Positions 1 through 11,500 of a stretch of DNA of 64,000 bases are shown here, piece after piece. Numbering within the stretch: the stretch's first letter is position 1; the number at the start of each line of letters is the position of its first letter. A program made the translations under genes and the position numbers. This DNA is from Campylorhamphus procurvoides. Taxonomy: Eukaryota > Chordata > Aves > Passeriformes > Dendrocolaptidae. The stretch covers positions 1,274,314-1,338,313 of the forward strand of contig WBMV01009271.1 in NCBI GenBank assembly GCA_013396655.1, given 5' to 3'. The notes beneath the pieces were generated by a model. That model was given only the letters and a program-made list of their open reading frames with translations, was not told the origin of the DNA and searched no databases.

Positions 1-2418
1 CACAGATCTTTGTGGTGCTAGATGCTGAATTTTTAATGGCAGGCAATAATGTTAACTGAATCTATCTCTAACCTGGAATCTGTCACACATGGCCACCACA
101 AATGGTGCTTCATGCTCTACAGACTGCTACTGAAATCACAGGTGTTACGCAGCTTCTGCTCAGTGTGAGGACTGAGAGACTCTGACTTTCAATATGCACA
201 GAGTCATACAACTAAATATGTGTACTAATGTTCATAGGTACTAAAGACTGCTTTTTTTGATCACCAATTTATTTTTCCCTCACCTCTGGGGCAAGACATT
301 TAGTCAGATCTATGCAGGTGTCATCACACTCTCACAGTAAAGTGGCAAATAGTTTCTTACCTCAGGCATTACATAGTGCTAATGCTCTATGGAAAATATT
401 CCTGCTCTCTTCAAGTCGATGAATTCTATAGAATCATTTTATCATTTTTAAGCAACACTTGTCTTAAAGTGTCAGGAAGTACCATGTCGTTTTTAACTAA
501 CAGTTTTGGTGGGTTAGAGTATGAAAAAGAGCTTTAACAAATCTTCTAAAAGTGCTATGCCTCATTTCTAGTGTACGGTCCACGTAACACCTAGGAGTGC
601 TTTGGCCAAGCTTATTCGAGAAAAACTAGTCTTCACATTTCCAAGCCTTATGTCAACTCATCAGTAATGTCCCAGTGTGGCATCACTTTGCTTTTTATTT
701 CCCGTAGGATCAGCATTAAAATGTGAGTTTTGGTCTCTTTACTATCTGCTGAAGGTTCTTCACTTATTCCTCTGAAAATAATGGGATGGCATTGATTTTT
801 GTGTTTTGTTTGCAGGAGCTGTTACTGAACCTCACATTTAGTAGGTAGATAGTGTCCAGCACTTCAGATAACACAGTAGCTTCACACAGCAAAACAGTGA
901 AGGCAGTGTAGTGAAATTCCAGTTCATACATACTTCTTCCCTGTCCTCCAAATGGTGTAGGAAGAGGAGAGAGAGGAGGGCTCGAAGAAAGGAAGCTCAA
1001 CAAGAATGCCTACGTATCCTGTCAGCCTTGTTCCTTTTGAAACCTAAGGAAACTTAGAAAAGCCTTAGGATTACTTTAACTCATAAAACAGGACAGGACA
1101 TAACTGTGCCAAGACTCGGCAGAATACCTGACTGTGCTGATTATCTGTATTTAAGAAATTATAGATGATAAATCTAAATAGGAAAATAAATAGAAACAAA
1201 TTATGTTTGCTCAAAGTTCACTCAATAGTTAACAGTAACTTAACAATTGGTGCATTTCATGTACGGATTACAGCATTTGGAACTAGATGTATGAAATTGC
1301 CTCTGAGTCATTTGAGGGTCAAATCTATAGCTCACCATCTGTCCTCATAGGACATCTGTATCACTTTCCCTAAACTATTAGCAAAGGATGACAAATCTGT
1401 TTTCATTTATCATCCCCTTTGTCAAGGTGCTCTAAATGGTGTCTCATAAAAGCATTTCATAAACTGACGTTACAGAATCTGACTGGATGTAAATGATACG
1501 GACAGGTGTATTTTCCATACTTGGACAATCTTGAGACATGGGCTCACAGGAATCTCACGAGGTTCAACAAGACCAAGTGCAATGTGCTGCACCTGGGTCA
1601 GGGCAACCCCCTGTATCACGGCAGTCTGAAGGACAAACACACCAAGAGCAGCCCTGCCAAGAATGACTCGGGTTCTGTTTGATGAGAGCCTGGACAGGAG
1701 CTGACAATGTGTGCTGGCAGCCAGAAAGGAAATTGTATCTTGGGCTGCATCAAAAGCAACATGGCTAGCAGGTCACGTAAATTCTGCCCCTTTAACTCTG
1801 CTCTCGTGAGACCCCACCTTTGGGGCAACTTAATTGTGGCCTTCCAGTACGTGAAGGGTGCGTGTAAGAGAGCTGGAGAGAGATTTTACACCTGGGCATA
1901 GAGTGATAGGACAAGGGTGAATGGCTTCAAACTCTAAGAAAGTAGGTTTATATTAGATATTAGGAAGAAATTCTTTACTGTGAGGATGATGAGACACTGG
2001 AACAGGTTGCCCAGGGAAACTGTGGATGCCCCATCCCTGGAAGTGTTCAAGGCCAGGTTGGATGGGGCTTTGAGCAAACTGGTCTAGCGGAAGGTGTCAC
2101 AGCAGGATGGTTCAAACTAGATGATCCTTGAGTTCCCTTTCAGCACAAACCATTCTATGATACAGCAGAAACAACTGGAAAAATAGCATAACCACAATGA
2201 AATGCAGTGAACAGGCTTGTATCTTTGCCCATTATTAGTTAAAAATGCACAATATTGTGTTTATAACTGTTTTATTACATCAGTTTTATAGCTGGGTTTT
2301 CTGGCCTTGCTCATATCATGCTGTAGCAGTTGAATTATGAAATTAGTAAATGCATACAATCTGCACACTGTGACTTAAAAACTAACTGTGCCGCATCTTG
2401 CTGTCTGTTTCTCTTCAG
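1..2418. other. Intron of the vitellogenin gene (3' part)
   Basis: This stretch precedes the first recognisable exon, whose first two bases complete a split codon, so an upstream exon must exist outside the window. I searched both strands for the expected preceding lipovitellin-1 exon and did not find it. It holds a CR1 fragment (1538-2165); the rest is AT-rich with no recognisable content. Confidence 0.7.
1538..2165 (+). mobile_element. CR1 LINE fragment, 5'-truncated
   Basis: The sequence follows the 3' part of the CR1 reverse-transcriptase ORF. It includes the stretch for placing a short CR1 RT C-terminus (tracts near 1576-1610, 1790-1850 and 1965-2060, the last resembling the 'gaggatgatgagacactggaacaggttgcccag' type segment) and ends at a typical CR1 3' end reading 'accattctatgatac' at about 2150. 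It is frameshifted and non-coding, inserted in the sense orientation in a vitellogenin intron. Confidence 0.9.
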
Positions 2419-2543
2419 AGTTCCTTATGAGTGGGCTGGCAGCTAAATATTTGATATTGAATAATGCGGGTAGCTTAATTCCAACAACGGTAATGTCACA
2501 GCTGCGGACACATTTCCTTGGAAGAGTGGCTGATCCCTTGGAG
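2419..2543 (+). CDS. VTG: Vitellogenin exon a (lipovitellin-1)
   Basis: Acceptor ctcttcag, donor gag/gtaatt. It begins with the last two bases of a split codon and ends on a codon boundary (41 codons, FLMSGLAAKY... to RVADPLE). The match is the lipovitellin-1 segment leading into the open beta-sheet domain. By position relative to the phosvitin exon it would be about exon 14 of the 35 known in chicken VTG2. Confidence 0.92.
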
Positions 2544-5500
2544 GTAATTTGGTCTACCCAGTTTGCCCTCTCATCCCTTCTTAAAACCACCACCCAATTG
2601 ACATTTATGCTTTATTCTCCCCACAGGTGGGAATAACAGTTGAGGGACTGCAGGAGATATTTGCTACAGGTTACTCTCCTGACAGGGGCTGGGAGAAAGA
2701 CCATGACTTCAAGAAAATCCTGAAAACGGTAAATTCTGGGGGGAAAGAAAATCTCTAAGATATTGATTCCTCAAATGTTATGAAGATTTAGACTTTTTTA
2801 ATCTTCTCACACAGCTCTCTGACTGGAAGGCATTCTCCAGTGACAAACCTTTCGCATCAGGCTACCTGAAGATGTTTGGCCAAGAGTTGTTCTTTGGTGG
2901 ACTTGATAAAAATGCCATCCAAAATGCACTGCAGGTATCATTTTGAAAACAGCACCACCCAAGAATCAAAAGCTCTAAAACAGTGCTTCTTTCACACATT
3001 CATTCTTTAATTCAAGTTTGAGGCTTTTTGTCTTTAGCATTAAGGTAAATAAGGTCAAGCTTTGATCAGATTTAGTTAAAATAATTGCTGGCAGAATTTC
3101 CTCTGAGGCATAGTTAATGACACAGATCATGATATTCAAGTTCTGTTTATTTAGACATGTTGAAATCTGTAATTTCAGGCATGGTCTGGATCTGATGAAA
3201 AAATCCCTTCACTAAGGAGAATAATCAGCAGCCTTCAAAGTGGTGTAGGGAGGCAGTGGACCAAGGCTCTCCTGTCCTCTGAGATCCGTCGCATTGTGCC
3301 CACCTGCACTGGGTTCCCAACGGAGACCAGCTTTTATTACTCTTCTATCACAAAAGCGGCAGGAAATGGTAATATATCCCATTACTTGAGCAATACAAAC
3401 ATGCTTGCCAGGATTGCAGGGCATTTTTAACACTTTCTTTGCTTTTTTTGTAATAGTTCAAGCACAGATTACACCCTCTCCAAAGTCTGATTTCAGATTG
3501 ACTGAGTTACTAAATGCCAACATTAGGCTGAGATCCAAAATGAGTCTAAGGTAAATATTTAGTATAAAATAAAAGAATACTATTTTCAAGTGACAGAGGC
3601 CATAAAAATTCAACAGCTGTTTGCTGCCTGAACATAATTATACCCTCATTCTACCTTTTCAGCATGGCCAAAGAGATGACCTTTGTAATGGGAATCAACA
3701 CACACACGATCCAGGCAGGGCTGGAAGCACACACCAAAATGAACGCTCATGTACCTGTGAATGTTGTTGCCGCTGTCAACGTGAAGGAAAAAAGTATCAA
3801 AATTGAAATTCCACCATGTAAAGATGAGACTAACATAATCAGTGTAAGGTAAGATATAGCACTTAGCATCTTTCTGTGTAGCAAAGCATAGTCTTCTAAA
3901 TAAACCAGAATATTTGCTTAGGGATCCTTGTTTGGACTTACAGCTTGGAAGCTTGGAACTTAACTGGCTATGATTGGTGTAGTTTATGTTTATCTTAAAT
4001 TAAGTGATGTGCACAAAAGCTTTGCTTGTTACTTCCTGTGGTCTTCACCTGGAAATCCTCCTTAGGACTATATATATATCAGTTGTTAAGATCCAAAAGC
4101 TATTTGAAAATTTAATGACATAAAATTTCTATCTCAATACAAATGTTTGAACTGGGGACACTAGGTAAGTGATAAGCCAGCTGAATCCTATCTGCTAGAA
4201 CAGATAACCCATCTGTATTTGCATTTGTTGCCTTGAAGCATAGAGAATTTGATGTTTCTTGTGTTTTTATCTTGTTTCCTTGTGGCTGCCATTTGGTTTT
4301 CTTACCTGTTAGGTCTACTTGATTTATTATCAGTGCATGCAATTACAATACACTCTGGAAAACTGTTGTAGCCAGGTGCCAAACAAATGAAAACAGATGG
4401 AAATACAAGCACAAAGAGAGAGAGGAAACAGAAAGAGTATGTCCAAGGAATCAAAGCAGTAAACTCAACTTAGAAAACTTTCCCACATATACACATGAAA
4501 AAAATCGAGAAAGACAAACCGAAAATTCATCACAAAGGAAAAAGCATCACTGACAACACCAGTCAGCTATTATACAATCCACTGAAATGTTAACAAGTTT
4601 CTGCTCTAGGAATACAGCCGTAACAAAAGAGCTCACTTGCTTGATCCAGCTGCAATTAGCATTCGTGGCTGCTGGCCCAGAGACGCTCTGCAGGTCTCCT
4701 CAGTTTAGCCACCAGTTAGGCTAATCTTTATTCTTCCCTGCCCTCCAATAGTCACAGACCATTTGACAATATTCGACAGCACATCCTCCTCCCTAAGACA
4801 ATTCCTCCACTCCATCAAGTGTGACTGTAATAAGGTTCTCTGCACAGAGCAGGGAGGGTGTCAGCATTTCGTAAAGCAAAAGTTAGCTGCATGGGTTATT
4901 TTGTTTAGTTTCTTGTAGGGGCCAAAACAGTCTGTTCCCAATGTCATCAGGAACAGCAGGCACCCACTCCCACTAGCTCTCACTGTTAGAGACAGTGAGG
5001 AGGATATTAATGAACTCAATAAGGACACTGAACTGAAATGATAATATAGAACACAGATATGGCGTTTAGAGCCTCAAGCTGAGCTACAAATATTAGCAGA
5101 AGGATCCTTCCTGCAAAGCAAAATAAAAAATATTTTCCTCCTTTGACTTAAAGGAGAATCAAATAAGACACAAAAAAGGGTGAAACGCTTTGCCAGAAAG
5201 CAAGTCAGCATCAGAAACATGAGTTTACGTCAGGGGAACCCATGGAACCCATGGAACTTGGGAGTTCCAGCCCAAGCCCTGCTCCAGACCCTGGAGCATT
5301 GCCATTTATAAAGTGAAGTAGTCACCTGAAAATAGCTCTGTAATGCCAAGTATATGAGAAAGCTAATATTTACTAGGTAACTTTTAGTACCATCAATTTC
5401 TCTCCAAAAAGCATTCCCATTCACTGTTACAAAACAAATGGTCAGTGGAAACCACACCGAGCAATGAAACAGCAATGAGTGCAAGTAAAGGTAAAGCAAT

Positions 5501-8500
5501 AACTAGAGAATATAACATTGAACCACATCACTGAGGAGGTCAAACACCAAGCAAAGTAAAATTTTAGAGGTATGAAGAGAAACAAGCAGGAACGGTAGAG
5601 AGAGGAAGAGAGAGATAGATATAGACATAGATTCTATATAGAGTGAGTCACAAATTTTAGTTCAACATAGTCTTTCTTTTCCTTCTGCATAGATCCACTG
5701 AATCACTAAATAATAAAGAACCACTTGAAATCAATATTTTAGGGATATTGTGACACCTTCCTTTGCTAGCTTTCAATTCCCCATTTAAAGAAATAGTTCA
5801 AGAAAGCTATTGATCTTTCATTTGTTTGTGAGCACTGTTCAAAATACTTTCGTACTGGGTACTGTCTTGATGGTCAGCAGGTTACCTTCTACAGTGCCAT
5901 GTCATTAAAGTTAGGCAGGATGTGATATTATTTTTCCCTTCATCTCTCACATCCAGACACAGGAAGAAAACAGTCTTCAATAGCATTAAATTCATCTATA
6001 TCCTATACACCATACAGGTTATAACCTGTCACAGCAGTGGGATTTATATAAATTTTCAGGAGCCTAAGAGAAATTCAGGTAAGCAATCACAGACTCTAAA
6101 GAAAAAAAGTAATGAAAACTTTGGTGATAGAGAGATTGCATTCCCAAGACAAATCAACACATTATGGACTCGACTCTTTCTATAGCAAAAATCAGAGCAA
6201 AATAATTAATCATCCTATGGAGAAAATATATAACATGTGGTTCAATTCAATCTTATCAAAGTTAAATTTAATTAAAAATAATGGTTATTTTTAAGGCTCT
6301 TTTAACATAATTATTTAGTATACTACAGATGGCTACTTCAACATAATTTTAAACAAAAATTTAGAAGAAGAAATAAAACTCAAATAAATTTTAGGGGAAA
6401 TTAGAGCCCTGTGATTAAAGTATAAATATGGAGAGCTGCCAGAAAATTCACTTTGCTAATATATTGCATATTCATAATGACAGGCTACTGAAGTATATAT
6501 ATAATCTTGAATAGAGCTTGTATCATATGGCTTTTTTGCTTGTTTTAACTGTAGGATAAGCAAAAATTGCTTCATATTGGCATCTTATTTATAAGATGAA
6601 TTAGCAAATTACACTTTGTCCAACATGTATACACCATGTGTAGCAGAAAACACGGAAGAGCCAGCATAGGCTGTGGGCATGTGAGGCCGCATGACATTTT
6701 TGGGGGCAGAGGAGGGAAACAGCGGGTGCTCCAAGCCTTTGTTTTTATAACACCTTTGCACCAAGGTCAGAAAGAAGATGCACAGGAAAGGCAGAATTTT
6801 TTTGTTTCACCACAGCAGAAACAGAGCTAAAGATCTGGCTAGATGATTGTCTCCTGTTTCACATTTATTTAGATATGATGTCACCTTGTGCTTTAAAACC
6901 TGGGAAAATATTTTTTTTGTTGATCTTCTGTTTTAAACAGACATTGAGCTCTCATGTCCCCATGTTAGGGATGTATGTAAGGCCACACTCTCTGAAACAT
7001 CAGTGGGTCCAGGATAGCTGAATTGCTTCTCCCTTTCCCCTGCAGTGAGTTTAGCTTATATTATAGCACAGCTTCTTCTCTCATCCAAAAAATGCACTAA
7101 TACATATTGCAAAATCTCCTTTTTATTTTTTCTCCCTTGTGTGGGATCAGAGAGAACAGATTCTTTCATACCATAGCTTTAGGCCTTCTTTGTGACTGTT
7201 TTTTCTTGTTAAAGCACCAGAGCTGGCTCTTGTAGCCTATTTTTACTGTACCGTGTGATTCTGCAGACATTGACATGTGTCACCTGTGATGCAGCTACAT
7301 TTGTCGGCTCTCTGTGCTCAACAGGGAGGAATCGATCCTTCACTTTCATTAGGTGGCAGGAGTAGACTATTGGCATAAAAATACTAAAAAAAAAAAAATT
7401 GGAAAAGAAACCCCAGGGCTTTCTGCTTGGAGATCTAGCCTGCAGTTCAGTGGTCATTTGAATTATTGAATGGGATTAAAATAAAACCATGTCCCTTTTT
7501 GTCTCTTTATCCAGATGAGCCATCTGAAATGCAAGTTGATTTGTATTTTCTTTTATCCCCTCAGCTTGTTAGGGAGAATATTTTATTTCAGATTCCATTC
7601 TTCAAGGTTTTCCTATCACCCAGCATGGAGCGTTGCTGTCATGTCCTTATCTAAAAAAGAGAGCGATGGAAAAGAAAACAAAGCCCACAGGTGACACACG
7701 TTTTATTGAGGTGTTCCACATGAAGAGCAATTGTGTGCTTTACAGTGCACACAGCACGGTAGGAGCCTACAAGAGGAAGAGAGGGCTATCAAATGAATAT
7801 AAATTCATCTTTCAAATAGGTTAGATTGGAATTGCTCAGGCTAATACAGTGTGGACCATATTAAAATAGAGACCATTTTGAGACCATCTTTCCATTCACT
7901 GTCACAGCAGCCTCCTCCATTGGCAGGCCACAAAAGCCCAAGGGCAAACAGATCAGCTTCATACTTGAGAAAGAGCACATGGGGACTTTTGAGATGAATG
8001 TTAGCACTGATAAACAGCTAATAAGGTAGAGTTTGCACAGTGTTAATAGCTGAGGGAAAGAGCTTTTTGTCTCTCAAAAGTGTTCAGCATTCAAGAAGTT
8101 TCTCTAACCGAAAGCAAAACTCATAATTGTCATAGCAGTAACAAATTCCACAAAGAACAGGGTGTATGGAGCCAGGGGGTCAAGATATTTAGCCATGAGA
8201 GTCTCAGCCTCATGCTGCACCTTATGTCACTTATCCTGAATCCCGGCTAATACACTTAGAGTTCATAACACTGAAAACAGTGTACTGGACACATTTACGT
8301 AATAAGCTCTTAACCTTCCTACACAACTCTCTGTGATGTCTTGCCAAGCCATGGCCAAGAGCTGAGTACCAGCTCAGTACAAATCAAGCTGGAGACACTT
8401 CAATGATTTCAGGCTCCTTTCTTTAATTCTGCTTTAATAAAAATTGCACAGGAAACAGCATTCAGTAGCCACCAGTACCCAGGTTGTTTTTTGAAGTTAT

Positions 8501-11500
8501 GGCAGTATTTTCCCAAATATAGCATCAAAAGACATTAGAACTAAGTGTAGGGCAGTGAATTCACAGAACATAAGTTTAAAAATTTAAAAGTCCAGAAGAT
8601 CAAAATAGGAGACTCAAAATTTAATAATACAATCCACAGCCAGGCTCCTAAGTAAGCGCACTGTTCTTCAAGGAGTTAGGTTATGGAGATCTGACCAACC
8701 GCAATTCTTTTAACCTGTACAAGTGATTCTAAAAGCCTAGCTGCGCTATCTGCCCCTAAGATTGGTCTGTGTCTTTATTTACTCTTAGCAGTCCTTGAAA
8801 ACACAACTAACAGGAAGGATGCTGTAAATATCTGTAAAGCAATTTGCAAGGTATAATACTTGTTGCTGAGTACGTGCTACAAGGCATTGTTCAGGTCTTT
8901 TCCTCACCAGTGCTTTGTCAATATGGGTTTCCTCTAATGTTTGTTCTGCAGGTCTAAGACATTTGCTGTTACACGAAATATTGGGGATTTGGCTGCTAGT
9001 AAGATGACTCCAGTTCTTTTACCTGAAGCAGTGCCCGACATAATGAAGATGTCCTTCGATTCAGACTCTGCATCAGGCGAGACGGATAACATCAGGGTAA
9101 ATGATGTAGTGTCTGACTATTCTTTTAATCAGTAGCAGACCATTTCTTTTCTTCATAGGAAAAGGTACAATTCATCTCTGACCAGTACTGCTTCACTTAA
9201 AATAAGTCCGATTCAATCTAATAACACAAATAGCCCTATAGTAACATTATTTTAAAATTTGGAGTGTAATACATCAGACTTGCAACACTTTTTCTAAAGC
9301 AAAAGCTTTTTCTTTGGTAATTAATTTTACACTGCCATCTACAGGATAGGCCCACAATCTTTAAAATACTTTGCAACCATTATGCAAGCATCACATTCCT
9401 GGGGCAGTCACAAGATGCTCCGCTACTCAACTTGTAGAGACAAATTTGCTGCTTTATAAGCATCCTGATTCAAGGAGGGATGGGAGTTTGTGTGTCAGGT
9501 CTGACGACTTCCTGAGCCAGGTTTCCATAAAAGCCAGTAAAAGCTCTCTAAGACGGGCAGCATTGTGAAGGCATCGCTGTGACCATTCATTCAGTGAAAG
9601 ACTGGCAGAGGCGAGGAATACACTGTCCTGTTCTTGTTTCATTGTTGTCATGCCACTCTGAAAGGTTTTCACATAAAATAAGAGAGGAACAGAGGACAAG
9701 TACAGCACTTTCCTATGGAGAAGTCAATAGACAAATGTGCTGTCAGTGAGAGTAGTTTCCAATATCCTGGAACAAGCTACATTCTTCTGCTTTGTGTCTC
9801 TGTGCTGCCCTTCATGAAAACTCAGTGCTCTGCAGTTATTCTTAAATGAAAAGCAACTGAAAAACGGCACTAAGTGGAGCATTTCCTAGTATCATTAGAA
9901 ATTCCAGTTTTTTGGTGGGGTTCATGCAAGTTTAGAATCTTGTGAGACATGATAAACTGAGTTAAAAAAATTGCCAACCTGAATTACATGTGAAATGAAA
10001 GCTTATGATTATGTGCCTTTAAGTATTTGCTTCATTGCTTCAGGAAATCATAGTTTTCCTTTCATAGATTTGATTCCAATTTTAATTAATTCTAATTTGT
10101 TCTTCAGCGAGCATTGCTTAGCACATGTAAATTACATGGGTTTTAGTGGAAATTTCTAATATATTATGTATTTTGACCATCTAATTGGTATAGTATCACA
10201 TTCACGTCAGACCTCAACTGAGTCAGAATTTTCATGGACAAAGTTGAAAGTTCTCTTGTCTGACCCAATCAAAAATCAAAGGAAAAAACTCCAGTTAGTC
10301 TAGAGCACACTCATTTTTATCAAGAACCTGTTAAAACTGTCTAATGTACCAGGAAAACAAAATTAAATATTTAGAATTAATTTGTGATATAATTTTCCAT
10401 TCCTATAGCCTGAAGCTCTTTTTACAGTAGATAGTCTAATCAACCCATTCAGATGATAATTTTGTCCAATTTAAAACTAAGTTGTCCTATGTCACAGCCT
10501 TGCTATCTTTAATAAACTGGTTAATTCCTCCTACAGAGTACATGTAACTATTACCCAAACAGGATGCATAACATGCAAGTATTCCTCTTACTATTGTCCA
10601 ATTTAACTTGACATGTGTGCTATCTAATAGGACAGACAGTCTGCAGAGGATGTTTCATCAGGAAATCTCTTTTCTTTTGGACACTCTTCTTCCCAAAAAG
10701 AACCATTTGTTCAGTCCGTGTGTTCCAATGCAAGTACATTTGGGGTTCAAGTGTGCATTGAGAGGAAAAGTATACATGCAGCATTTATCAAAAACATGCC
10801 TCTTTATTACCTAGTTGGAGAGCACGCACTGAGAGTGAGCTTCAAGCCAGGTAAATACAACTGTGCATAAAACAGAAAATAGTTGGTGGGTGGGTCTGTA
10901 TATGCACATAATATGTATACATACATATGTGGTTTTTGCATCTAAAGTACCACTAAAACTACCATTAGAAATACCAGGCCGGCCAGTATTGGCAGCAGAC
11001 TGCGCTCACAACAGGGATCCATTTCTGCCCCAGTCGCCTGAGCAGTGATTTCCCAGCTCTCCCAGCAATGCCACTCAGCATGGCCAGTGTCAAGCAGAGC
11101 AGATCTGTGCCTGCAGAGTGTGTCTGATGCTTCCTGAATCATTGGATTTGGGATGCAAGCACGAAGCAATTGGACATGGGCAACAGATCTGATGCAGTGT
11201 CCTGTAGCTACATTCTAAAAACCCAGACTCTTAAAGGGAATTTTGGATTAACCCTGCCAGGATCTAGTCTTTATCATCTTAATCCATGATCATAAGAAAT
11301 AAAAGCACAGCAGGCCACTGAATCTGGGTCTCCTAAGTATGAAACTAATGGCCTAACCATTGGGCCATTCTTTACAATTCAAGAGTTGAGCCTCAACTCC
11401 TCTCTGATGCTTAATTCGCTAACACATAGTGTTATCTCATTAAGCAATCCAGTTCACTTGACTTAAATCTGTTGATCACTCTGTTTATTGACTTGAAAAA

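Noticed and set aside
10608..10814. 68-codon open frame overlapping exon h
   Set aside because: It is in the wrong frame. The frame starting at 10631 gives the conserved lipovitellin strand and correct phases with both neighbours.
11320..11367. A tRNA gene on the minus strand
   Set aside because: A and B boxes are visible but the cloverleaf cannot be completed; a SINE remnant is the better reading.
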